A DNA stretch of 64,000 nucleotides, taken from JAVEDQ01 sp963783105 (lineage in GTDB: Bacteria; Actinomycetota; Actinomycetes; Frankiales; Frankiaceae). The DNA lies in NCBI GenBank assembly GCA_963783105.1, contig CAWAMI010000007.1, forward strand, positions 310,001 to 374,000, read 5' to 3'. Every line of letters starts with the position of its first letter. The stretch's first letter is position 1. Made by a program: the position numbers and the translations under genes. Under the pieces are notes generated by a model that did not search any database, was not told the DNA's origin, and saw only the letters and a list, made by a program, of their open reading frames with translations. This document shows positions 31,681-39,398 of this stretch, in pieces.

Positions 31681-33504
31681 GTGCCGGCCACCGATCCCGC
31701 GACGATCCGCAACTTCTGCATCATCGCCCACATCGACCACGGCAAGTCGACCCTTGCCGACCGGATGCTCGACGTCACGGGCGTGGTCGAGGCCCGCAAC
31801 ATGCGGGCGCAGTACCTCGATCGGATGGACATCGAGCGCGAGCGCGGCATCACGATCAAGGCCCAGAATGTGCGGCTGCCGTGGACGTCGAGGACCGGTC
31901 CCACGGCCGGCAACGGCTACACGCTGCACCTGATCGACACCCCGGGCCACGTCGACTTCTCCTACGAGGTCAGCCGCAGCCTGGCCGCCTGCGAGGGCGC
32001 GGTGCTCCTCGTCGACGCCGCGCAGGGCATCGAGGCGCAGACGCTGGCGAACCTCTATCTCGCGATCGAGAACGACCTGCACCTCATCCCGGTGCTCAAC
32101 AAGATCGACCTTCCCGCGGCCCAGCCGGAGAAGTACGCCGCGGAGATCGCGCACATCATCGGCTGCGACCCGGACGACGTGCTGCGCATCAGCGCGAAGA
32201 CCGGCGAGGGGGTGCCCGAGTTGCTCGAGACGATCGTGCGGGACGTCCCGCCGCCGACCGGGGACCCGGACGCGCCGCCCCGGGCGTTGGTGTTCGACTC
32301 CGTGTACGACCAGTACCGCGGCGTCATCACCTACGTCCGCGTCGTCGACGGCAAGCTCTCCACCCGCGAGCGGTGCCTGTTCATGTCGACGGGGGCCAGC
32401 CACGAAACCCTCGAGGTCGGGGTCATCAGCCCGGATCCGAAGAAGACCGAGCAACTCGGGGTCGGCGAGGTCGGTTACGTCATCCCCGGCGTGAAGGACG
32501 TCCGGCAGGCGCGGGTCGGGGACACGATGACCAGCGCCAGCCGGCCGGCGGCGAAGGACCTCGGTGGCTACCGCGATCCTCGGCCGATGGTCTACAGCGG
32601 CCTCTATCCGGTGGACGGCGACCAGTACCCGGAATTGCGGGAGGCGCTGGACAAGCTGCAGTTGAACGACGCGTCGCTCACGTATGAGCCGGAGACGTCG
32701 ACCGCGCTCGGCTTCGGATTCCGCTGCGGCTTCCTCGGCCTGCTGCACCTCGAGATCGTCCGGGAGCGCCTCGAGCGCGAGTTCGACCTCACGCTCATCT
32801 CCACGGCGCCCAACGTCGTCTATCGCGTGACGATGGAGGACGGCACCGAGCTGCCGGTCACCAATCCCGCCGATTGGCCGGAAGGGAAGATCGCCGAGGT
32901 CCGCGAGCCGATCGTGGACGCGATGCTGCTGCTGCCGAGCGACTACATCGGCGCGGTCATGGAGCTGTGTCAGAGCCGCCGCGGCACGCTGCAGGGGATG
33001 GATTACCTCTCCGAGAGCCGGGTCGAGATCAAGTACACGCTGCCGCTCGGCGAGATCATCTTCGACTTCTTCGACCAGTTGAAGTCGCGGACGCGCGGCT
33101 ACGCCAGTCTCGATTACGAGCCGTCGGGCGAGCAGGTGGCCGATCTGGTGAAGGTCGACATCCTGCTCCAGGGTGAGGCGGTGGACGCCTTCTCCTCGAT
33201 CGTGCACAAGGACAAGGCCTATTCCTACGGGGTGGCGATGGCGCAGAAGCTGCGCGAGCTCATCCCGCGGCAGCAGTTCGAGGTCCCGATCCAGGCCGCC
33301 ATCGGCAGTCGGATCATCGCGCGCGAGAACATCCGCGCCATCCGCAAGGACGTGCTGGCCAAGTGCTACGGCGGAGACATCAGCCGTAAGCGCAAGCTGC
33401 TCGAGAAGCAGAAGGAAGGCAAGCGGCGGATGAAGATGGTCGGCCGCGTCGAGGTGCCGCAGGAGGCGTTCATCGCCGCCCTGCAGACCAACCCCACGTC
33501 CTGA
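31681..33504 (+). CDS. lepA: Elongation factor 4 (LepA)
   Basis: A 607-residue translational GTPase that can back-translocate or help assembly of ribosomes under stress. G1 is AHIDHGKST (about 16-24), then ERGITIKAQ (switch I), DTPGHVDF (G3), NKIDLP (G4) and SAKTGEG (G5). The EF-4-specific C-terminal domain is complete, with KCYGGDISRKRKLLEKQKEGK and the terminal FIAALQT. GTG 31681 gives the family-typical start (VPATDPATIRNFCIIAHIDHG); codons upstream to 31393 are open but unrelated. Confidence 0.97.
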   Translation: MPATDPATIRNFCIIAHIDHGKSTLADRMLDVTGVVEARNMRAQYLDRMDIERERGITIKAQNVRLPWTSRTGPTAGNGYTLHLIDTPGHVDFSYEVSRSLAACEGAVLLVDAAQGIEAQTLANLYLAIENDLHLIPVLNKIDLPAAQPEKYAAEIAHIIGCDPDDVLRISAKTGEGVPELLETIVRDVPPPTGDPDAPPRALVFDSVYDQYRGVITYVRVVDGKLSTRERCLFMSTGASHETLEVGVISPDPKKTEQLGVGEVGYVIPGVKDVRQARVGDTMTSASRPAAKDLGGYRDPRPMVYSGLYPVDGDQYPELREALDKLQLNDASLTYEPETSTALGFGFRCGFLGLLHLEIVRERLEREFDLTLISTAPNVVYRVTMEDGTELPVTNPADWPEGKIAEVREPIVDAMLLLPSDYIGAVMELCQSRRGTLQGMDYLSESRVEIKYTLPLGEIIFDFFDQLKSRTRGYASLDYEPSGEQVADLVKVDILLQGEAVDAFSSIVHKDKAYSYGVAMAQKLRELIPRQQFEVPIQAAIGSRIIARENIRAIRKDVLAKCYGGDISRKRKLLEKQKEGKRRMKMVGRVEVPQEAFIAALQTNPTS

Positions 33505-33784
33505 CGCGCAGCCCTGGAGCGCCGGTCGACGCCCGGTGCCGCGCTGTCACGAGGGAAGCCCGCGACCGTTTCGGCACGCCGTATTTCGCTCGCCGCGTCC
33601 GACTGTTGGGGATATAGCAGGACTCAACCGACTCTCTTAACAGGTCGGTATGTTCGGGAGCGCCTACTGGCCGAAGTTCAATAACGGGGCTTCGCGACAA
33701 ATTTGTGATGTGTCTTGCGAACGAACTGCCGCTTCTTCTCTTAGAGTGGGGCCAGTAATAACACCCCAGAAGTAGGAGGCCGTG
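33505..33784 (+). promoter_or_regulatory. AT-rich upstream region of lsr2
   Basis: This 280-base interval is clearly less GC-rich than anything nearby, especially 33598-33640 and 33675-33775 (for example GATATAGCA, TTCAATAAC, ACAAATTTGTGATGTG, CAGTAATAAC). It contains the perfect 10-base palindrome ACAAATTTGT at 33697-33706. Lsr2 proteins prefer AT-rich DNA and are thought to control their own genes, so this is a reasonable autoregulatory site; that is inference. I could not fix a single promoter. Confidence 0.55.
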
Positions 33785-34138
33785 ATGGCCCAGCGGACTA
33801 TCGTCCAACTCACCGACGACATCGACGGATCCGAGGCGTCGGAAAGCGTGTCCTTCTCGCTCGACGGCACCTCCTACGTCATCGATCTGTCCGAGGGCAA
33901 TGCGGCCGCGCTGCGTGAGGTGCTCGCTCCATACGTCGCCGCGGCGCGCCGTGATTCCGGGCGTGCTCGTCGCGGCAACGTGACACACATCAGCTCCGGT
34001 CGCCGCGGGCGCAGCACCGGCGACGTCGACCCGAAGACCGTTCGGGCCTGGGCGGCCGAGAACGGCATCGCCATCAGCGCGCGCGGTCGCATTCCGGCGG
34101 ACATCGTCGCGCAGTACCAGCAGGCGAGCGGTAGCTGA
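33785..34138 (+). CDS. lsr2: Lsr2-type nucleoid-associated protein
   Basis: A 117-residue H-NS analogue that bridges and silences AT-rich, often foreign, DNA. The N-terminal dimerisation domain is MAQRTIVQLTDDIDGSEA followed by FSLDGTSYVIDLSEGNA; the C-terminal DNA-binding domain ends VRAWAAENGIAISARGRIPADIVAQY, with the RGR hook that enters the minor groove. A basic, Ser/Gly-rich linker joins them. ATG 33785 is behind TAGGAGG; the codon before it is GTG, also in frame, so the start could be three bases earlier. The gene is monocistronic, ending in a 19-pair terminator. Confidence 0.97.
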   Translation: MAQRTIVQLTDDIDGSEASESVSFSLDGTSYVIDLSEGNAAALREVLAPYVAAARRDSGRARRGNVTHISSGRRGRSTGDVDPKTVRAWAAENGIAISARGRIPADIVAQYQQASGS

Positions 34139-34153
34139 ACTCCGCCGCACGCG

Positions 34154-34196
34154 AACACGTCGCCCCCGCATCGTCCGGATGCGGGGGCGACGTGTT
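34154..34196 (+). terminator. 19-pair terminator of lsr2
   Basis: Bases 34154-34172 and 34178-34196 are exact reverse complements (19 pairs) with a five-base loop, followed by TTCG so that the transcript ends in a short U run. The left arm starts 16 bases after the lsr2 stop. Confidence 0.9.
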
Positions 34197-34421
34197 TTCG
34201 CGGGCGGGCCCGCGGCGCGGGACGTGATTTCTGCGCAGGTGCCGGTTCAAGAAGCGCAGGACGTGTGCCCGACCGCGCCCTCGGCGGACTCTTGGTGACA
34301 AGCCAGGCCGGTGACTTTCTCCACCACAGAGAACGGGCCGGCGTTGGGCCGGCCACGACCGGCGTCCACGCCCGCATTCGCAAGGCGGACTTCGAGCGGT
34401 GAACGCCGGTCGAAGCGGAAG

Positions 34422-35438
34422 TCAGCGACCGGCGGGACCGCCGGGGCCGGCTCCGCCGGGCTCGGCACGGCCACGATCCCCGGCTCCCGACGTCGTGGCG
34501 ATGCGGCCGTTGCCCCTCGTCGAGCCGCCCGTCGTCGCGCCCTCCGTCGGGTAGGCGTCGCCCGTCGCCGCGGTGCGGTCCGGCACGGCGCCGCGTTCAC
34601 CCGCGTCGCTGTCGCCCGTGGTCGGCGAGCCGGCGGGACGGCCCCGCACATGCAGGTACCAGTACGTGCCGGCGACGAACACGACCGCCCCGACCGCGTT
34701 CCCGACGAAGGCGAACACGAGGTTGTTGACGACGTGGCCCCACGTCAGCTCGGGCACGTGAGCGAACATCGCGGCCGGCAGGAAGAACATGTTCGCGACG
34801 ACGTGGTCGAAGCCCATGGCGACGAACGCGGTGATGGGGAAGAAGATGCCGAGGATCTTGCCGCCGATGTCCTCGGCCGCGAGGGCGAGCCAGATCGCCA
34901 GGCACACCAGCCAGTTGCAGCCGACGGCGCGAAGGAAGATCTGGACGTCGCTTTCGGTGATGGCTTTCTGCTCCGCGATGCCGGAGAGCTTGGCGAAGGT
35001 CAGCGAGCCCGGCGTCGGCCCGCCGGCCTCGCCGATCACACCGGTCTGGATGGCCAGGAAGTAGGCGACGAACAGCGCGCCGAGGAGATTCGCCACGAAG
35101 ATGACCGCCCAGTTGACCGGGATCTTCGACGGCTTGAGGCGGCGGGCCATCGCCGCGATCGGCAGCAGGGCCATGTTCCCCGTGAGCAGGTCGGAGCCCG
35201 CGAGGATCACGAGGATCAGGCCGAGGCTGAACACGGCGCCGAAGACGAGGGTGGGCAGGGTGCCCCACAGCTTCGGATCCATCCCGGAGGTGACGGCGAT
35301 CGCCAGCAGCGAGCCGAAGGCGATATAGGCGCCGGCGAGGAAACCCGCGACCACGAGCTTGCCGAACGGCGCCGACGCCTTCGCCACGCCTGATTCGACC
35401 GCCGCCTCGGACGTCTCCTGCGGAGTCTTGAACGCCAT
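34422..35438 (-). CDS. Formate/nitrite transporter family protein
   Basis: A 338-residue membrane protein of the FNT family, which passes formate, nitrite or hydrosulfide as pentameric channels. About six membrane helices lie in residues 25-275, with family motifs AGAYIAFGSLLAIAV, LAGSDLLTGNM and GCNWLVCLAIWLA and the NNLVFAFVGNAVGA segment. ATG 35438 (MAFKTPQETSEAA) follows GAAGGGTGG and is preferred over the upstream in-frame start. The last 70 residues (Gly, Thr, Ala, Arg-rich) form a hydrophilic tail not usual for the family. No formate dehydrogenase or nitrite reductase is near, so the substrate is open. Confidence 0.92.
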   Translation of the reverse strand: MAFKTPQETSEAAVESGVAKASAPFGKLVVAGFLAGAYIAFGSLLAIAVTSGMDPKLWGTLPTLVFGAVFSLGLILVILAGSDLLTGNMALLPIAAMARRLKPSKIPVNWAVIFVANLLGALFVAYFLAIQTGVIGEAGGPTPGSLTFAKLSGIAEQKAITESDVQIFLRAVGCNWLVCLAIWLALAAEDIGGKILGIFFPITAFVAMGFDHVVANMFFLPAAMFAHVPELTWGHVVNNLVFAFVGNAVGAVVFVAGTYWYLHVRGRPAGSPTTGDSDAGERGAVPDRTAATGDAYPTEGATTGGSTRGNGRIATTSGAGDRGRAEPGGAGPGGPAGR

Positions 35439-35534
35439 GGGTTCCACCCTTCTCGAACTAGGTCGAGCAGGGTGTTTCCCGTCCGTCACCGCCCAGACAC
35501 GTCTTTTGGTTGCACTTCGAACGAACCGGGTCGG

Positions 35535-35741
35535 TCAGGCTCGTCGCAGCAGCGCGTCGGGAAGGTCGAAGTCGTACGGGCTCAGCAGGATCAGCGGCCA
35601 GAAGCCGACGGCCAGCACGAAGTTCGCGAGCCGCCACAACCCGTCGGCGTTGAAGCTGACGCCGTCGCCCAGGTAACCGCCGTTCAGCGCGACGACCAGC
35701 CCGATCAGGAAGTACAGGATGGTGATGGCGCGCGCTAGCAC
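35535..35741 (-). CDS. Small two-helix membrane protein
   Basis: A 68-residue protein from GTG 35741 (VLARAITILYFLIGLVVALN, then GGYLGDGVSFNADGLW, then ANFVLAVGFWPLILL, ending in a charged DLPDALLRRA). The two hydrophobic helices suggest an inner-membrane hairpin. It lies 96 bases upstream of the FNT transporter on the same strand and may be co-transcribed. Family unknown. Confidence 0.6.
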   Translation of the reverse strand: MLARAITILYFLIGLVVALNGGYLGDGVSFNADGLWRLANFVLAVGFWPLILLSPYDFDLPDALLRRA

Positions 35742-35793
35742 GACGGTGCCCTCCCTCCGGCCCGGTCCATCACTGCGCCCTTCACTGCGCCCA

Positions 35794-36228
35794 TCACTGC
35801 TTCACCGTCGCGCCGCGCCGGGTGGCTTGTTTGGCGAGGCCCCGGGCGGTGGCGCGGATGGCGGTGGAGATGGGCAGCTGCGCGCCGGGGAAGGAGGGCG
35901 CGAAGCTGATGGTCCAGCGGATGCGGGTGCCCGTGCCCGTCGGCTCGAGCACGATCTCGCCGGTGTAGTCGCGAGCCGGCAGCCCCGACAGCGCGCGGTA
36001 CCCGAGCCGACGCGGCGGGTCGAACGCGGTGATCTCCTCCCGGATCGGGGGGCCGACCAGGTGCAGCGCACGCACCGCGCCGACGCCGTGCGGGTCGGGT
36101 CGTCCGCCCGCCTCCATGACCACGCGACGCAGGGGAGTCCAGCGCGCCATGCCGGGGTGGTCGGCGACGACGTCCCACACCGTCTCGGGCGGCACGGGGA
36201 CCTCGTGGGTGAAGGTGTAGGTGTTCAC
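35794..36228 (-). CDS. SRPBCC (START-like) family protein
   Basis: A 144-residue polyketide cyclase/SRPBCC-type protein: YTFTHEVPVPPETVWDVVADHPGMARW is the typical first strand and helices, and RLGYRALSGLPARDYTGEIVLEPTGTGTRIRW the antiparallel sheet of the ligand cavity. A hydrophobic small molecule is the expected ligand; identity unknown. GTG 36228 begins at the first strand. It ends 52 bases before the small membrane-protein gene on the same strand. Confidence 0.87.
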   Translation of the reverse strand: MNTYTFTHEVPVPPETVWDVVADHPGMARWTPLRRVVMEAGGRPDPHGVGAVRALHLVGPPIREEITAFDPPRRLGYRALSGLPARDYTGEIVLEPTGTGTRIRWTISFAPSFPGAQLPISTAIRATARGLAKQATRRGATVKQ

Positions 36229-36304
36229 GGGCGCCTTTCGGGTTCTCCGGTGGTCGGAACGTCTGGTCCGGCGGTCGGGTTGCTCAGCGTAGCGACGTGA
36301 TCTG

Positions 36305-37561
36305 TCAGCGCAGCACTCGGACCGCCCCGAGCAGACCGGACGTGTAGACCGACGAGATCCCGACCGTCGTGCCGCTGTGCGGAGCGGAGATCATCTGCCC
36401 GTTGCCGAGATAGATGGCGACGTGCGTGACGTAGTTCGGCGCGTTGGGGTCGCCCGCCCAGGCGAGGATGTCGCCCGGCTGCGCGTCGGCGTAGGAGACG
36501 TGCGGTCCGGCCAGCCACTGCTCGGCGGCGGTCCGCGGCAGCGAGACGCCGACCTGCCGGTAGACCCAGCTCGTGAAGCCGGAGCAGTCGAAGGCGTCCG
36601 GCCCGGAGGCGCCGTAGACGTAGGGCGCACCGATGCGGCTCCTGGCCGCGTCGAGCACGCGGGCGACCGAGGCGCTGTCGGCGCTTCCGGCGGCGGTGTA
36701 ACCGCCGGAGCCGCCGCTCGAGCCGCCGCTCGATCCACCGCCGTCTCCGGCCGGTGTGGGGTAGCCGGCGTACCCCGACGCACCGTCGGGGGACGGGCTG
36801 GAGCTCGGGGTCGTCGAGGCGACCGGGTCGGGAGTCGGGGGCGGCGGCACCGGGCGCAGCGGCCGGACGGCCACGTTCGGCCCGAAGACGGCCGAGAGCA
36901 TGCCGATCAGCGATCGCATGTCGGCGTCGGGGGCGCTGATCAGCACGCCGGACGACGCCGGGAGGCCGAGCGCGTCCGCCTGCGGTTCGGCGAGCACCGC
37001 CTCGGCGTCCGGCAGGCCCACGGTGGCGAACGATCCGAGCCGCAGCGTCTCGGTGCGCGCGGCGCCGATCGGCATCCTGCCGCCGAGCGGCAGGTTCAGG
37101 TCCTTCGCCGTCTGGAAGCTCGCCGCGGCCTCACCGTTCGCCAGCGAGCGCCAGAAGCCGTCCGAGGCCGCCGCGGCCGCGACGGCCCAGTTCCGGAAGG
37201 TGGAGGGGTCGACCCCGTAGGCGGGCACGTGCGCGCCCGCCATGTCGACGGTGCCGTAGCGGAACCGCTCCACGGCCGCGATGTCGGGCAGCCGGTCGAC
37301 CTGGTCGATCTGCGCCGCCGGGATCGGGGCGTCGGACGTGAGGAGGACGTCGGCGACCCGGGGCTCGCCGAGCGGCGCGACCGAAGCGGAGGGAGAAGAG
37401 GGCGACGGGCCGGCCGGCGCGGCAGGGACCGGCGGGGTCGAGCCGTTCGCGACGGGAGACAGCGCCCCGAGGTCGACCGCCCGGCCGACGCCGAGCAGCA
37501 CGACGGCCACGATGGCCGCCACGAGTACCCGGGGCAGCACGCCGAGGCGGGACGTCCGCAT
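36305..37561 (-). CDS. Secreted NlpC/P60 peptidoglycan endopeptidase
   Basis: A 418-residue exported cell-wall hydrolase. ATG 37561 gives a membrane segment/uncleaved signal (VLPRVLVAAIVAVVLLGVG, about 8-26). A region of some 220 residues without a known domain follows, then a Pro/Ser/Thr and Gly/Ser-rich linker (with SSGGSSGGSGG), and the C-terminal NlpC/P60 domain: GAPYVYGASGPDAFDCSGFT contains the catalytic Cys, and VTHVAIYLGNGQMI the catalytic His. It should cut D-Glu-meso-DAP bonds outside the membrane. Upstream codons in frame overlap hemW and are not expected to be translated. The gene is divergent from hemW. Confidence 0.9.
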   Translation of the reverse strand: MRTSRLGVLPRVLVAAIVAVVLLGVGRAVDLGALSPVANGSTPPVPAAPAGPSPSSPSASVAPLGEPRVADVLLTSDAPIPAAQIDQVDRLPDIAAVERFRYGTVDMAGAHVPAYGVDPSTFRNWAVAAAAASDGFWRSLANGEAAASFQTAKDLNLPLGGRMPIGAARTETLRLGSFATVGLPDAEAVLAEPQADALGLPASSGVLISAPDADMRSLIGMLSAVFGPNVAVRPLRPVPPPPTPDPVASTTPSSSPSPDGASGYAGYPTPAGDGGGSSGGSSGGSGGYTAAGSADSASVARVLDAARSRIGAPYVYGASGPDAFDCSGFTSWVYRQVGVSLPRTAAEQWLAGPHVSYADAQPGDILAWAGDPNAPNYVTHVAIYLGNGQMISAPHSGTTVGISSVYTSGLLGAVRVLR

Positions 37562-37656
37562 GCCCGACGCCCTACCCGGCTTCCCGCCCGCAACCACGTC
37601 CGGATCGACGCTCGTCGGCCTCACCCCGTGCCGGGTGCGCGGCGCACACTGGAACC

Positions 37657-38877
37657 GTGCCGTCCCGCCCGCCACCCGGCGACCCCGCTCCGGCGGACGG
37701 CGGCCTGCCCGCGGCCGCGCTGGCCGGCGCCGAGGAACGCGACCTCGGCGTCTACCTGCACGTCCCCTTCTGCGCGACCCGCTGCGGCTACTGCGACTTC
37801 AACACCTACACCCTTCCCGAACTCGGTTCGGCCGAGGCGCCCCGGGACTGGGCCGAGGCCGCCCTCGCCGAGATCCGGCTGGCCGGGCGGGTGCTCGGTC
37901 CCGCCCGGCGGCCGCTGCGGACCGTCTTCGTCGGCGGCGGCACGCCGACCCTGCTCGACGCTCCGGTCCTTCCGATGTTGCTCGACGCGTTGCGCTCCAC
38001 CTTCGGCCTCGCCCCCGACGTCGAGGTGACGACGGAGGCCAACCCGGAGTCGACCGACCCGCACAAGCTCGAGCGGCTCGTGGCGGCCGGCGTCAACCGC
38101 GTCTCCTTCGGGATGCAGAGCGCCGCCCCGCACGTCCTGGCCGCCCTGGACCGCCGGCACACGCCGGGGCGGGTCGCCGAAGCCGTCGCGCAGGCGCGGG
38201 CCGCCGGCGTCGCGCAGATCTCCCTCGACCTCATCTACGGCGCCCCCGGCGAGACCGACGACGACTGGGCCGCGAGCCTCGACGAGGCGATCGCGCTCGA
38301 GGCCGATCACGTCAGCGCCTACGCGCTGGTCGTCGAGGACGGCACCCGGCTGGCCCGGCAGGTCCGGCGCGGCGAGGTGGCGGCCCCCGACGACGACGTG
38401 CTCGCCGATCGCTACGAGGCGGCCGACGACCGGCTCACGGCCGCGGGCTACCGCTGGTACGAGGTGAGCAACTGGGCGCGATCGCCCGGCGCCGCCTGCC
38501 GGCACAACCTCGGCTACTGGCGCGGCGGCGACTGGTGGGGCATCGGCCCGGGCGCGCACAGCCACGTCGGCGGCGTGCGGTGGTGGAACGTGCGGGCCCC
38601 GGCCGCGTACGCGACCCGGCTGGGCGACGGGGCGAGCCCGGCTCAGGCCCGGGAGGTGCTCGACGCGGAGGACCGGGCGTTGGAGGAGATCCTGTTGGGG
38701 GTGCGGCTCGCGGAAGGGCTGCCGCTGGACCGGCTGAGCGCGGCGGGACGCTCGGCCGCCCGTCGCTGCCTGGCCGACGGGCTGCTGGAGCCGGCCGCGC
38801 TCGACGCGGGGCGGGCGGTGCTGACGCGGCGGGGTCGGCTGCTCGCGGACGCGGTCGTCCGCGACCTGACCGACTGA
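37657..38877 (+). CDS. hemW: Radical SAM haem chaperone HemW
   Basis: A 406-residue radical SAM protein of the HemW (HemN-like) group, which binds haem and inserts it into proteins. The [4Fe-4S] motif is CATRCGYCDF (CX3CX2C) after YLHVPF; FVGGGTPTLL and TTEANPES are further family blocks, and GVNRVSFGMQS and LDLIYGAPGET the barrel strands. The extra N-terminal Cys of coproporphyrinogen dehydrogenase HemN is absent, which favours HemW. GTG 37657 adds about 30 Pro/Ala-rich residues before the first strand. It is commonly annotated oxygen-independent coproporphyrinogen oxidase. Confidence 0.95.
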   Translation: MPSRPPPGDPAPADGGLPAAALAGAEERDLGVYLHVPFCATRCGYCDFNTYTLPELGSAEAPRDWAEAALAEIRLAGRVLGPARRPLRTVFVGGGTPTLLDAPVLPMLLDALRSTFGLAPDVEVTTEANPESTDPHKLERLVAAGVNRVSFGMQSAAPHVLAALDRRHTPGRVAEAVAQARAAGVAQISLDLIYGAPGETDDDWAASLDEAIALEADHVSAYALVVEDGTRLARQVRRGEVAAPDDDVLADRYEAADDRLTAAGYRWYEVSNWARSPGAACRHNLGYWRGGDWWGIGPGAHSHVGGVRWWNVRAPAAYATRLGDGASPAQAREVLDAEDRALEEILLGVRLAEGLPLDRLSAAGRSAARRCLADGLLEPAALDAGRAVLTRRGRLLADAVVRDLTD

Positions 38878-38914
38878 CGCGGCGCGGGCTCGAGAGCCCC
38901 GCACCCCGTCCCGG

Positions 38915-39388
38915 CTACTGGTTCGCGCAGTCCTGGAAGCCGTAGCCCTGCAGGTCCTGGCGCACCTCGAGCAGCGCCGTGCTGGCGTTGTTCGCCGTCG
39001 CCTGGGCGTTGACGGAGTCGCTGAGCTGGTACTGGTTGGCCGCCGTCTGCAGCTGGTCCAGCGCGGCGCGTTCGCGACGCCAGACGTCACGCAGGCGGGG
39101 CTCGTCCCTCTTCGGCGCCTCGAGCGCCTCGAGCTTGTCCGTCTGGGCCTGCAACAGCCGCGACGTGGTCCGCAGGTAGTCGGCGGTACCGCGGACGTCC
39201 TTCTTGTCGGGCACCGGGGTCTTGGCCGCCTCGGCGTTGGTCGCCCGGCAGATCGCGTCGGCGGACTTGATGTACTCCTTCTTGCTCGGCCGCCCGCAGC
39301 CGGCGGTGGAGGCCAGCGCGGCGAGGACCAGCAGGATTGCGCCGACCCGGACGCCGGCCCGGGCCCGAGTCGAGGTCCCGGTGCGCAC
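38915..39388 (-). CDS. Lipoprotein with DAIC and GFQxC ends
   Basis: A 157-residue lipoprotein: signal peptide with lipobox STAGCG (about 28-33), then a helical domain beginning KKEYIKSADAICRATN and ending LQGYGFQDCANQ. The two cysteines (DAIC and GFQDC) probably form a disulfide that ties the ends of a helical bundle. The protein at 47935-48495 has the same start (KADYITKVDAICKKYQ) and end (LKAFGFQVCGNQ), so the two are paralogues. Function unknown. It is convergent with hemW. Confidence 0.8.
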   Translation of the reverse strand: MRTGTSTRARAGVRVGAILLVLAALASTAGCGRPSKKEYIKSADAICRATNAEAAKTPVPDKKDVRGTADYLRTTSRLLQAQTDKLEALEAPKRDEPRLRDVWRRERAALDQLQTAANQYQLSDSVNAQATANNASTALLEVRQDLQGYGFQDCANQ

Positions 39389-39398
39389 GCCCGAGAGC

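Noticed and set aside
34205..34260. tRNA-like GGTTCAA with flanking stems after lsr2
   Set aside because: The acceptor and anticodon arms cannot be formed; the match is to the T-loop only.
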